Shown: piece after piece, positions 17,371 to 25,101 of the stretch
Layout of the letters: each line of letters begins with the position of its first letter
Numbering within the stretch: position 1 is the stretch's first letter
Assembly: GCF_024464655.1 (NCBI RefSeq)
Contig: NZ_JANHAV010000001.1
Span: 434,001 to 498,000 of the forward strand
Length of the DNA stretch: 64,000 nucleotides
Reading direction: 5' to 3'
Source: Halobellus inordinatus
GTDB lineage: Archaea > Halobacteriota > Halobacteria > Halobacteriales > Haloferacaceae
Made by a program: the position numbers and the translations under genes
Notes under the pieces: model-generated
The model's input: only the letters and a program-made list of their open reading frames with translations
Database searches by the model: none
What the model was told of the DNA's origin: nothing

Positions 17371-18763
17371 GGGAACCCCCTCCGAGCGCCGATAGTTCTT
17401 CGAGGAGTCGCGCCTCGTCGACGTCGCCGGCGAGCCGACTGATGTACGTCAGGCTCTCGCGGTGGTGTTCCACGCGCAGGTCCCGCGGCTGCTCCGTCGT
17501 CCCCGCGGTGGCGGCGTTGCGAACGTGTTCGCTCATCGTCCGCTCGACGTCGCGGGTGATCCAGCCCTGCGAGCGGTACTGCCGGAGCGCTCGCGCGGCA
17601 CCGATCGCCCCGCCGACGTCGACGAGGAAGCGCGTCCATTCTAGGACGACGGATTCGGCCGTGTACCGGGCCGGAAGTTCGGCGAGATACACGTCGGGAT
17701 CGTGGGTCGGTTCGGAATCCGCCGTTGGCGACTGCGCAGTGGTTGTGGCCGGGTCCGGGCTGGCGGCTGGCTCTGGTGACGTCTCCTTGGAGCCACTCTC
17801 GGCTGAGTCGGCAGCATCGTTCGCCGGTTCAGACGTTTCGTCGGCCTCGAAAAGCGTCTCGTCGGGTTCGACCTCTTCAGCCTGGTCGAGTGCCTCCTCG
17901 TCGCCAATATCCTCCGCCGCTTCCTCGAAGTGGTCTCCATCGAGCGCCTCGTCGAGCGCATCCTGTGCGGCGGCCGTCTCGTCGTCGAGGTCGTCGGGCT
18001 CGGGTTCGTCTTCCGTGTCGTCCTCGACGTCGTCCCAGCCGTCGTTCTCCTCGTATTCGGCTTTCAGGTCGTCGAAGCTGGATCCGCCAGCCGCTTCGTC
18101 GCCGGCTTCCTCGTCCTCACCATCGTCGAGTGCCTCACTGGGGTCCTCGCGCTCTTCCTCGGCGAGTTCGTCCTCTGCTGCGAGTTCGGCTTCGTCCTGT
18201 TCGGCGTCGAGGTCGCCGAAGTCCTCGTCGAAGAAGTCCTCGGCGTCCGCGTTCGCGACATCTGAATCGAGATTCTCCTCTTCCTCTTCTTCCATATCGA
18301 AGAGGCCGAACGCACCGTCACCTTCCAGCCCGCCCATCTCGCGAGCGTCGTCGACGAACGGGTTGATTCCCCGTGTCACCATCTCGTAGATGTCGAGCAG
18401 CTTTCGGATGGTTTCGTCGAGTTCTTCGACGGTCTCGCCGATCTGTTTGTTCTCCTCGCGAACGGTGTTCATACTCGACGAGACCGAACTGACCTCGTTT
18501 TCCAACTCGGAGATTCGGTCTTCCATCTCCGCGATGGTGTCGGCGTCGATGTCGGGTCCTCCGAGGTCGTCGCCGTCGTCGAACCCACCCATATCGTCAC
18601 CGAAGTCGTCCATCTCGTCGTCGAGGTCACCCATTCCGCCCCCGTCGAGATCGTCCACCTCGCCGTCGAGGTCGTCGAAGTCCTCGTCGAACCCGAGCCC
18701 ATCCGTGGCGACGGTATCGGAATCTTCGCCCTCGTCACCGTCCATCCAGTCCATCACGCCCAT
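17354..18763 (-). CDS. arlCE: Archaellum cytosolic switch protein ArlCE
   Basis: Euryarchaeal fusion of ArlC and ArlE that forms the cytosolic ring around the motor and receives the CheF/CheY signal. The 469 residues begin with an extremely acidic Asp/Gly/Met-rich arm. An ArlC-type coiled-coil follows (about 65-120, AEMEDRISELENEVSSV). Next comes a long Glu/Asp linker (about 130-365), and the conserved ArlD/E domain ends the protein (about 365-469, YLAELPARYTAESVVLEWTRFL). I chose the ATG at 18763 because a GGAGG Shine-Dalgarno lies eight bases upstream; other in-frame ATGs follow within 18 bases. First gene of the arl operon. Confidence 0.94.
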   Translation of the reverse strand: MGVMDWMDGDEGEDSDTVATDGLGFDEDFDDLDGEVDDLDGGGMGDLDDEMDDFGDDMGGFDDGDDLGGPDIDADTIAEMEDRISELENEVSSVSSSMNTVREENKQIGETVEELDETIRKLLDIYEMVTRGINPFVDDAREMGGLEGDGAFGLFDMEEEEEENLDSDVANADAEDFFDEDFGDLDAEQDEAELAAEDELAEEEREDPSEALDDGEDEEAGDEAAGGSSFDDLKAEYEENDGWDDVEDDTEDEPEPDDLDDETAAAQDALDEALDGDHFEEAAEDIGDEEALDQAEEVEPDETLFEADETSEPANDAADSAESGSKETSPEPAASPDPATTTAQSPTADSEPTHDPDVYLAELPARYTAESVVLEWTRFLVDVGGAIGAARALRQYRSQGWITRDVERTMSEHVRNAATAGTTEQPRDLRVEHHRESLTYISRLAGDVDEARLLEELSALGGGSRGIRR

Positions 18764-19095
18764 CCGCACCGCCTCCTGTGGAAACGACCGCAACGGCCGG
18801 TCGTCACCCGGCTCGACCGCTGTGGCGCACCACTGCGCCCCACGAACCGTACCGAACGGGTGGTCCGACCGGTCCGGTCGTCCGGTCTCGGTGGAACAGG
18901 TAACATTGGTACAGATGTCCAGTCATCGGTACAAGAAGGTTCGCTCCAAATTATCGCTCGTGATAGAACCGGAATACGTTTGTAGCGGCGGATAATCGAC
19001 CTGTACTACGATCCGAAGGACTCGTTCGGGGTGCGAAGAATTATCCGCATCCGGGACCGATTCTACAGCTACCTTTCAAGGACGTGACCACACGT
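18764..19095. promoter_or_regulatory. Divergent control region, arlCE operon / KaiC-like gene
   Basis: This 332-bp gap lies between the start of the archaellum operon (leftward) and the KaiC-like ATPase gene (rightward). It contains no gene. It holds a TATC-N6-GATA element at 18952-18965, described separately, GC-rich repeats of the CCGGT type at 18868-18890, and a Shine-Dalgarno for arlCE. Both transcripts would have leaders of roughly 90-150 nt, so they are not leaderless. Confidence 0.6.
18952..18983 (+). promoter_or_regulatory. Motility box (11-bp spacer variant) and TATA box, KaiC-like gene
   Basis: TATCGCTCGTGATA (18952-18965) is followed by an 11-bp spacer and CGTTTGT (18977-18983). 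It matches the TATC-N6-GATA plus TATA pattern seen at the cheY, arlD and archaellin promoters, but with one base less spacing and a weaker inner core. Because the arms are symmetric it might also serve the leftward arl operon. A TATA on that side is poor. Confidence 0.5.
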
Positions 19096-19845
19096 ATGCC
19101 AGAATTCGTCAAAACCGGGATCGAGGGACTCGACTCCATACTCAACGGAGGAATCGTCAGGAACGCGGCGGTACTTGTCAGTGGCAACCCTGGGACTGGC
19201 AAGAGCATTCTCGGCCTCCAGTACCTCTACAACGGCGTTGATATGTACGATGAAGGCGGGATCTACCTCACATTCGAGGAGTCTGCAGACGACATCAGCC
19301 AGGCGGCAGAATCGATCGGCTTCGAGAAGTGGGACGAGTTCGTCGACGCCGGCCGAATCAAAATCTACGACAAGCGGACACTCCTCCGCAGCGGTGACTT
19401 CTCTTCGACGCTCGATACGATTCTCGACGATCTGCAGGATACGCAGTACGACCGGCTCGTCCTCGACTCGCTGACGATGTTCCAGCTCTTCTTCGAGAGC
19501 GAACAAGAGAAGCGCCAGTATCTGCTCAAGTTCATCGACATTCTGAAAGACAGCGGATTGACGTCGATTCTGACTATGGAGCAGTCGGCGGTGTTCCCTG
19601 ATACCGAAATCGGTCTGGAGAACTTCCTGACCGATGGGAATATCTATCTGATCCAATCGCCCGCCGGTTCGACGTCGAATCGGTATATCTGGGTCGCGAA
19701 GATGCGTAAGCAGGCGATCAAAAATTCGATGTTCCCGTTAGAGATCGACGAGGGTGGGATCAAAATCTACGAGCAGGCTGCTGGTTTTTCGATGGTGGGT
19801 GATTCGCCGCCGTGGTTCGGTGAGGAAGAGGGGAATTTGGAATAG
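19096..19845 (+). CDS. KaiC/RAD55-like RecA-fold ATPase
   Basis: A 249-residue single-domain KaiC-type ATPase, with Walker A GNPGTGKS (30-37) and Walker B YDRLVLDS (118-125). The hallmark GIxGLD start is present at residues 8-13. An acidic pair in YLTFEESADD matches the catalytic-Glu region of KaiC-like proteins, so it may be an active ATPase, unlike ArlH. I use the ATG at 19096; an in-frame GTG lies four codons upstream. It sits between the archaellum operon and the archaellins and carries a motility-box-like promoter. A role in motility control or in assembly is therefore plausible, but it is only an inference. Confidence 0.85.
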   Translation: MPEFVKTGIEGLDSILNGGIVRNAAVLVSGNPGTGKSILGLQYLYNGVDMYDEGGIYLTFEESADDISQAAESIGFEKWDEFVDAGRIKIYDKRTLLRSGDFSSTLDTILDDLQDTQYDRLVLDSLTMFQLFFESEQEKRQYLLKFIDILKDSGLTSILTMEQSAVFPDTEIGLENFLTDGNIYLIQSPAGSTSNRYIWVAKMRKQAIKNSMFPLEIDEGGIKIYEQAAGFSMVGDSPPWFGEEEGNLE

Positions 19846-19978
19846 ACCTGCTGGTCTCTACCTTATTGTGTCTTCTGTGGGTTATCTACATCTGATAGCT
19901 ATCGCTGAATAGTCTATCTTTCCGCAGTCAATCCCAAATAGTAAAGAAATCAGCTACAGTCGAGGGTATACGCGAGAT
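19846..19978. terminator. Convergent AT-rich terminator region
   Basis: The 133 bp between the convergent KaiC-like gene and the second archaellin are AT-rich, with several T-tracts and A-tracts (CTATCTTTCC, AAATAGTAAAGAAA). This fits bidirectional archaeal termination at the ends of two strongly expressed units. No hairpin is obvious. Confidence 0.45.
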
Positions 19979-20587
19979 TTAGAGCTCGACCGGATCGCCG
20001 TTGCTCTTACCTGCAAGCTGCTGCGGCATCGTCAACATGACTTGCGTCGTACCGCCAGTCCGACTGGTGATCTCGAGATTGAGCGATTCACCGGTGCTGA
20101 GACCGTTACCATCCGTCTCGACGTCGGTCGTATTAATGGTCACTGTGTACCGGTCGGTGTTACTATTGAGAACTCCGAACGACCCGTCGTCGTCAGTGAT
20201 TTCGTCCAAGCCGAATTCGGTAGAGCTAGTACCGTCCCTACCAATTGCAGTACCGTTTGTCAACGTCTGGACGCTTTCATCGCTCAAGTACTTTATCGAC
20301 GTTTCGTTCATATCGACGGCACCTGATCCAGCCGCCAGACGAACCGTCATATTGATTCGCGAAATTTCGTCATCTAGGACGACACCGTGCGTGTTCACAA
20401 CTTCCACACGGTTCGTCACCTTGTTGACGCTCTCTTGACCCGCATCCTCTGCGGTCGCTTGGAGGAAGCCGGCCGTGTTCACGAGGACGCCCGCCGCGAT
20501 CGCTGCGACTAGCACCATCGCGATGAACACGATGAGCGTACCGATACCAACCTGACCGCGTTCGTCTTTGTTGAATATTTCAAACAT
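19979..20587 (-). CDS. Archaellin (second copy)
   Basis: Major filament subunit of the archaellum. The 202-residue precursor has the class III signal peptide [11 protein letters not shown] cut by the prepilin peptidase ArlK/PibD before [10 protein letters not shown] (after residue 11). The conserved hydrophobic assembly helix follows (about residues 12-45), then a variable, exposed beta-domain with N-glycosylation sequons. It lies 11 bp downstream of the first archaellin and is presumably cotranscribed. The first 60 codons are almost identical to those of its neighbour, but the rest is clearly diverged. Confidence 0.97.
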   Translation of the reverse strand: MFEIFNKDERGQVGIGTLIVFIAMVLVAAIAAGVLVNTAGFLQATAEDAGQESVNKVTNRVEVVNTHGVVLDDEISRINMTVRLAAGSGAVDMNETSIKYLSDESVQTLTNGTAIGRDGTSSTEFGLDEITDDDGSFGVLNSNTDRYTVTINTTDVETDGNGLSTGESLNLEITSRTGGTTQVMLTMPQQLAGKSNGDPVEL

Positions 20588-20598
20588 TAGTAATCACT

Positions 20599-21234
20599 TT
20601 AGAGGGGGACCGGGTCGCCGTCCTCGTTGCCCGCGAGCTGTTGGGGCATCGTCAGGATGACCTGTGAGGTCCCGCCACTCTGCGTAGTTATGTCCAGCTT
20701 AACCGTATCGCCCGTCTGCGTCCCGTTGGCAGTGGTTCCCTCAACTATCGAAGTGTTGATCCGAATCTCGTATCGATCGGACTGCTCGTCGAGTACCGGG
20801 AACGAATTGTCGGTGCCGTCGAGCGAGGTCGCTATGAACTCGTCATCTGTGGTGTTGTCGAAGCTCGCGCTTCCGGCACTACTTGCAGTGTCGTTCAGAG
20901 TGAGCGTTTCTGCCGTCGTTCCGCTGAGGTACTTGATCGTCGTCGTATTGAGATTAACACTCCCCGAACCCGCCGCCATCCGGACGGTGAGGTTCAGATT
21001 GTCGATGGTCTTCGGGTCACTGTCGTTGACCATCCCGTGCGTACTCACCACGTCGAGCCTATTCGTCACCTTGTCGACGCTCTCTTGGCCCGCATCCTCC
21101 GCGGTCGCTTGGAGGAAGCCGGCCGTGTTCACGAGGACGCCCGCCGCGATCGCTGCGACCAGCACCATCGCGATGAACACGATGAGCGTACCGATACCGA
21201 CCTGACCACGGTCGGCGTCGTCTTGTTCGAACAT
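20599..21234 (-). CDS. Archaellin (first copy)
   Basis: The 211-residue archaellin precursor has the signal peptide [10 protein letters not shown], with cleavage predicted after Gly10 before [10 protein letters not shown]. The hydrophobic N-terminal helix (11-45) packs in the filament core. The C-terminal domain carries at least five sequons (NLT, NTT, NDT, NTS, NGT), so heavy N-glycosylation is expected. It is promoter-proximal and preceded by a leader of about 60 nt with a stable hairpin and by a motility-box promoter. Tandem archaellins allow filament variants; which is the major one is not visible. Confidence 0.97.
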   Translation of the reverse strand: MFEQDDADRGQVGIGTLIVFIAMVLVAAIAAGVLVNTAGFLQATAEDAGQESVDKVTNRLDVVSTHGMVNDSDPKTIDNLNLTVRMAAGSGSVNLNTTTIKYLSGTTAETLTLNDTASSAGSASFDNTTDDEFIATSLDGTDNSFPVLDEQSDRYEIRINTSIVEGTTANGTQTGDTVKLDITTQSGGTSQVILTMPQQLAGNEDGDPVPL

Positions 21235-21259
21235 ATGTATGTTGTCTCCAGTCTGGCCC

Positions 21260-21284
21260 CCTCGCCTCCCCGCCGGAGGTGAGG
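21260..21284 (-). promoter_or_regulatory. Stem-loop in archaellin mRNA 5' leader
   Basis: The arms CCTCGCCTCC (21260-21269) and GGAGGTGAGG (21275-21284) pair over ten positions with one G-U wobble around a five-base loop. In the mRNA the downstream arm contains GGAGG, a Shine-Dalgarno-like sequence, which would be hidden in the stem 25-30 nt before the ATG. It may protect the abundant transcript or tune translation. Confidence 0.6.
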
Positions 21285-21315
21285 ACCGTCAAATCAAGCA
21301 ATCAGCGGTCTGCAC

Positions 21316-21348
21316 ATAATGGTATGGACCCAGATATCAGAGATGATA
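21316..21348 (-). promoter_or_regulatory. Motility box and TATA box, archaellin operon
   Basis: Read on the minus strand: TATCATCTCTGATA (21348-21335), exactly 12 bp, then CCATTAT (21322-21316). The expected transcription start is near 21292, giving a leader of about 58 nt. Spacing is identical to that at cheY and arlD. Confidence 0.7.
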
Positions 21349-21572
21349 TTGTATCTTGAAGCCGAATTTCGGTAGTTTCAGGCCGCATACGAAAACTTCT
21401 GTCTCACGATTGGAAAAATCAAGAGTGAGAATCCCTACCTCCGAGTCCGACAGCGATCCCCAATAACGAGTCAGCGAACTAGAAAAATTGTGTCTGCGAT
21501 TCGGACTTCGCGCTCCGGTTGTGAGCGTTGGGGCCTACGCTGGCCCCGACTCGCTACACGCCGCCAGCCAGC

Positions 21573-21911
21573 TTACTCCTGAGAAATCTTCCGCCAGACG
21601 TCGTCGAGTTTGTTCTTCACTTCGGGGCGCTCGGTCACCTGCACGTTGAGTTCGTTCTCGTCGAAACTGATGACTATCTCGTCGACGTCGCGGCGATAGA
21701 CGTTGGTCCGGCGGTGTTCGTCCGAGAGGACGCGGTCGTGTAGTTCGAGCAGCCCGGCACCCGTGAGCTCCTCGATGCGGCGATAACACGTCGCGATCGG
21801 GATGTCGAGCATTTCACTGAATTCCTGTGCGGAGTGAGCTTCGTCGGCAGCACGTAAGATGTCCGGGTTGTACTCGTTTCCGAGCGCTGCGAGCGTCCTG
21901 TCGGACTCCAT
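21573..21911 (-). CDS. Winged-helix transcriptional regulator at archaellin locus
   Basis: A 112-residue protein with an ArsR-like winged helix at about residues 8-75. The recognition helix is in DIPIATCYRRIEELTGAGLLELHDR, and a wing and a C-terminal dimerisation helix follow. I chose the ATG at 21911 over a GTG four codons upstream. It is transcribed toward the archaellins, 338 bp upstream of them. Its position makes it a candidate regulator of the motility genes, but no direct evidence links it to the box described here. A TATA-like GGTTAGAAC lies upstream. Confidence 0.82.
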   Translation of the reverse strand: MESDRTLAALGNEYNPDILRAADEAHSAQEFSEMLDIPIATCYRRIEELTGAGLLELHDRVLSDEHRRTNVYRRDVDEIVISFDENELNVQVTERPEVKNKLDDVWRKISQE

Positions 21912-22069
21912 AGATAGCGCCACGTTCTAACCGGACTTACCTGAATGTGACGGTCCGCGCGATTTCGAATTCGATACTGAATATCAGATTTGAGGACCGC
22001 CCGCCTCGTGGCTGTCGACTGACTTTCGCCTGCGATGGGCTTATTATCGCGCCGACGGCACCACGAGGT

Positions 22070-22621
22070 ATGGCTCCCGACCCTCCGAACGACGCGCGGC
22101 GACCCGTGCGCGACGAGGAGGGCGTCGTCAGACCCGACGAACTCGACTACACCGCCTCCGAACGGGTCGCAGAGATCTCAGACGGTCGATACGTGGTCGC
22201 GACCGACAACGACAATTCGCCGTCAGTGGACGAGAACGACGGTGAAGACGCGTCTGCGGACCTCGGAGCGCTCGCCCGCCAGCAGATGGCTCGGTACCTC
22301 TCCGAGCAGGATTCGGAGTACGGGTTCGCGCTCACCGCGGCATTCGAAGGCGAGGTCGACCACCACGAGCACTTCTCGGACGACGTCGTCGACGCCTTCG
22401 GCGAGCTAGCGTCGTGGTACGTCGAACAGATCGACACCACAGCCTCCGAAAAGCGAGCGCTCGGCATTCTCCTTCTCGCCTCCGAGACGCGCGTCTCGTA
22501 TCCGAAGAAGGCGCTCGCGTCGCTCCTGAAAGAGCACGACCTCACGCTCGATGACTCGATCGGAGACCTCGTCGGTTCACTCCCCGACGATGGCCTTCAG
22601 ATCCCGCCGGACGAAGAGTGA
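22070..22621 (+). CDS. Acidic haloarchaeal protein of unknown function, motility locus
   Basis: A 183-residue acidic protein. An N-terminal segment (EEGVVRPDELDYTASERVAEISDGRYVVAT) is separated by an Asp/Glu-rich linker from a helical C-terminal domain of about 110 residues containing EHFSDDVVDAFGELASWYVEQID. I recall similar proteins as a DUF (DUF7500-like) found beside archaellum genes, with no known activity. The start at 22070 is supported by a TATA-like TTATTATC about 28 bp upstream; the open frame begins earlier without conservation. It precedes cheY by 72 bp but does not carry the motility box itself. Confidence 0.7.
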   Translation: MAPDPPNDARRPVRDEEGVVRPDELDYTASERVAEISDGRYVVATDNDNSPSVDENDGEDASADLGALARQQMARYLSEQDSEYGFALTAAFEGEVDHHEHFSDDVVDAFGELASWYVEQIDTTASEKRALGILLLASETRVSYPKKALASLLKEHDLTLDDSIGDLVGSLPDDGLQIPPDEE

Positions 22622-22636
22622 GCGTGGCAAGAGCCG

Positions 22637-22669
22637 TATCAGCGCTGATAATGGGGACGATGCGTTTAT
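22637..22669 (+). promoter_or_regulatory. Motility box and TATA box, cheY-cheC
   Basis: A perfect 14-bp palindrome TATCAGCGCTGATA (22637-22650) is followed by exactly 12 bp and CGTTTAT (22663-22669). The cheY ATG is 25 bp beyond the TATA, so the mRNA should be leaderless. This is the best-formed copy of the element. Confidence 0.75.
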
Positions 22670-22693
22670 ACAGCGTTTCTCGGAAGTGAAGAT

Positions 22694-23062
22694 ATGGCAC
22701 GCACCGTACTGGTTGTGGACGATTCGGCGTTTATGCGGAATCTGCTGAAGCAGTTGCTCGAAGACGATCACGAGGTCGTCGGCGAAGCCGAAAACGGGGT
22801 TGAAGCGGTCGAACTGTACCGCGAACTCGATCCCGACGTGGTCACGATGGACGTCGTGATGCCGATCCGAAACGGCATCGAGGCGACGTCGGAGATCAAA
22901 TCGATCGACCCCGACTCGTCGGTGATTATGTGCACGTCCGTCGGACAGGAGGAGAAAATGCGTGAAGCCGTCGAAGCCGGCGCGGACGGTTACATCACGA
23001 AGCCCTTCCAGAAGCCGAACGTGCTCCAGGCTATCGACGACGTGGTGGGCGTCGAAGCATGA
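22694..23062 (+). CDS. cheY: Chemotaxis response regulator CheY
   Basis: Single receiver domain of 122 residues. The acidic pocket (D9, D10), phospho-acceptor D53 (TMDVVMP), T81/S82 and K103 (ITKPF) are all present, so it should be phosphorylated by CheA. In haloarchaea phospho-CheY binds CheF to act on the archaellum switch. Leaderless promoter with a motility box. The stop overlaps the cheC start by ATGA (23059-23062). The CheA kinase is not in this window. Confidence 0.97.
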   Translation: MARTVLVVDDSAFMRNLLKQLLEDDHEVVGEAENGVEAVELYRELDPDVVTMDVVMPIRNGIEATSEIKSIDPDSSVIMCTSVGQEEKMREAVEAGADGYITKPFQKPNVLQAIDDVVGVEA

Positions 23063-24300
23063 ACCTCGACGTCCAGTCGCTTCGGACGTTCAGTCGTCTC
23101 GCCCACTCCGGGGCGGAAGAAGCGGCCGGATCGCTCACGACGCTGACTGGCTTCGACGCCCGCGTGGCCGTCACAAAAGTCGAAATGGCGACGCGAGCGG
23201 ACGTCGAACGCGAGTTTCGGGAGCGCGACCTCGTCACCGTCCACATCGGGTTTTCGGGGGCGATCGAGGGCCAGACGGTTCTCGCGTTCGACCGCGACCG
23301 TGCCATCTCCCTCGTCGACGCACTCGTTCCTGGTGCTTCTGACGACCCGGACAGTGACCTGGCGACGAGCGGCCTGAAGGAACTCGGGAACATTATGCTC
23401 GGGGGGTTCATCGACGGCTGGGCTGACTTCCTCGGCGACGGCATCGACATCACGACGCCGACGTACGTCGAGTTGGACGCCGGCCAGTCGCTGCAGGACG
23501 TCGTCGACGACTCCGAGTTCGACACCGACGGCCAATTCGGCGCGGAAGTCCACGACGACGCCGATTTTGGCGCCGAAATCGACTCCAATCACGTGCTCGC
23601 GTTCCGGAACCACCTCGAAACGGTCGACGAGGAGGCGGGCTTTTACATCTATATGCTGCCGACGCAGGACTCCGTCGAGACGATCGTCGACGCCGCGGGT
23701 GACGCCGACGACGCGATCCCCGTCGAGACGTTCACCTCGTTCTCCCAGATGATCTCCGAAGGCGCGGGACAAGCCTCGGAGGACCTGACGGCGATGACCG
23801 GGATCGACACCAACGTCGACGTGAGTCGACTGAGCTTCGTTCCGGTCGAGGGGGTGCCGATGGAACTCACAGACGAGGCCAGACGAGGTGTCGTCCTCGA
23901 GTTCTCGGGCACGCCATCGGGATACATCGCGATTCTGTTCGACCCGGAATCGGCCGAAAGCGTCGCAGACGCGCTGATGCCTGGGATGGACGCGGACCCA
24001 GAGATGCGAAAGAGCGCGCTGCAAGAGATCGGCAACATAGTCACGTCCGGATTCCTCGACGGCTGGGCCAACTCCTTGGAGACGACGATCGAAATCTCCC
24101 CGCCGACCTACGTCGACGACATCGCCTCGGCGATCGTGGACCCGCTGGTGACAGAGCTCGCGCGGACGCAAGATTATGCGTTCCTCATCGATTCGGCGAT
24201 CGCCACGCCGGACGAGACGTTCACCTGCGACATCTACGCGCTCCCCGACGAACGAGAACTGCGCGCAGCCTTCGACCAGCTCGCGCCCGAAGCGAACTGA
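23059..24300 (+). CDS. cheC: Double-domain CheC phosphatase-family protein
   Basis: CheC-type proteins dephosphorylate CheY-P. This 413-residue protein has two CheC/FliY-like modules (about 1-205 and 215-413). Each contains the phosphatase helix motif: SGLKELGNIMLGGFIDGW at about 105-122 and SALQEIGNIVTSGFLDGW near 315-332. Both show the E-x2-N pair expected for an active site, so both halves may be catalytic. An acidic insert (Asp/Glu) separates them. It is coupled to cheY by ATGA overlap; the pairing supports a role in signal termination. Confidence 0.94.
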   Translation: MNLDVQSLRTFSRLAHSGAEEAAGSLTTLTGFDARVAVTKVEMATRADVEREFRERDLVTVHIGFSGAIEGQTVLAFDRDRAISLVDALVPGASDDPDSDLATSGLKELGNIMLGGFIDGWADFLGDGIDITTPTYVELDAGQSLQDVVDDSEFDTDGQFGAEVHDDADFGAEIDSNHVLAFRNHLETVDEEAGFYIYMLPTQDSVETIVDAAGDADDAIPVETFTSFSQMISEGAGQASEDLTAMTGIDTNVDVSRLSFVPVEGVPMELTDEARRGVVLEFSGTPSGYIAILFDPESAESVADALMPGMDADPEMRKSALQEIGNIVTSGFLDGWANSLETTIEISPPTYVDDIASAIVDPLVTELARTQDYAFLIDSAIATPDETFTCDIYALPDERELRAAFDQLAPEAN

Positions 24301-24400
24301 CAGCCGGCGAATGACCGTGTCACGACCACGTGCGCCGAAATGATCACCTCAGCTGACGAACGTGCCTTCGGCGCTGCTTCGTCACGCCCCGAACGAACCA

Positions 24401-24967
24401 ATGAAAGTATACTCGAGTGACCGATCGACCGACCAATCGTCGTCCAAGCGAATCAAAGTCGGCGTCGCCGACTACGCCGTCGCCGAGGCCGGATCGACGC
24501 TCGTGACGAGCGGGCTCGGCTCCTGTGTCGGGATCGCGCTGGCTGACGTCGACGCCGGCGTCGCTGGCCTCGCGCACGCGATGTTACCGTATGCTAGCGA
24601 CGAGCAGGACGGCGATGGCGGGGCAGGCGATGCGACCGGAGACGAGCCCACAGACGACCGGCCAGCCGGGGCCAAGTACGTCAACACCGCTATTCCGGGG
24701 CTCCTGCATTCGATGGAGGAGACGGGTGCTGACCGCTCACGTATCGAAGCACGTCTCGCCGGGGGGAGTGCGATGTTCGAGTTCAGTTCCGGAGACGGCG
24801 GCGTCGGTGAGCGCAACGTCGTCGCCGCGAAGACAACGCTCGAAACGTACGACGTTCCCCTCGTCGCGACAGATGTGGGTGGCGACTACGGTCGTTCGCT
24901 GTCGTTCGATGCCACGACTGGCGAACTCTCCATCCGGCGGGCACACGGCGAAAATCACGTCATCTGA
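24401..24967 (+). CDS. cheD: Chemoreceptor glutamine deamidase CheD
   Basis: CheD deamidates transducers and, when bound by CheC, is regulated by CheY-P. The 188-residue protein shows the catalytic Cys in GLGSCVGIAL (C42) and His in GLAHAML (H59). The conserved tail has GERNVVAAK and a final GGDYGRSLSFD. An acidic, Gly-rich insertion (about 66-92) follows the His motif and is specific to this protein or to halophiles. The ATG at 24401 is 100 bp after cheC. The stop codon TGA shares its last base with an 80-bp palindromic element. Confidence 0.95.
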   Translation: MKVYSSDRSTDQSSSKRIKVGVADYAVAEAGSTLVTSGLGSCVGIALADVDAGVAGLAHAMLPYASDEQDGDGGAGDATGDEPTDDRPAGAKYVNTAIPGLLHSMEETGADRSRIEARLAGGSAMFEFSSGDGGVGERNVVAAKTTLETYDVPLVATDVGGDYGRSLSFDATTGELSIRRAHGENHVI

Positions 24968-25046
24968 TAGAGATTATCGTAAGTCCTCATAGATGTCTCG
25001 CCGGACGGTACGGCGAGAATCTCCGAACAGTTACGATAATCCCTAT
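24967..25046 (+). mobile_element. 80-bp palindromic MITE-like element, copy 1
   Basis: Terminal inverted repeats ATAGAGATTATCGTAA (24967-24982) and TTACGATAATCCCTAT (25031-25046) match at 15 of 16 positions when reversed. Inside is a second hairpin, TCTCGCCG ... CGGCGAGA, with a 7-bp loop. Copy 2 at 40186-40265 has the same length and about 85% identity over the core. No transposase is encoded, which is what MITEs look like. The first base is also the last base of the cheD stop codon. Confidence 0.75.
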
Positions 25047-25101
25047 GACCCGCCGGGTCCCAGTCTCCCAGTACGTACTGGTTCGTCACACATAGTCGCA
25101 G

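Larger units (their letters stand above)
21235..21572. other. Archaellin leader and promoter region, no gene
   Basis: This 338-bp gap holds the leader hairpin (21260-21284), the archaellin TATA box and motility box (21316-21348). Beyond those lies about 170 bp of lower-GC sequence with A-tracts (GGAAAAATCAAG, AGAAAAATTG), then the end of the regulator gene. I see no reading frame of interest. Confidence 0.6.

Noticed and set aside
24967-25046. The 80-bp palindrome as a riboswitch or arlD leader
   Set aside because: The second copy next to an unrelated transporter, downstream of its stop codon, argues for a repeat element.
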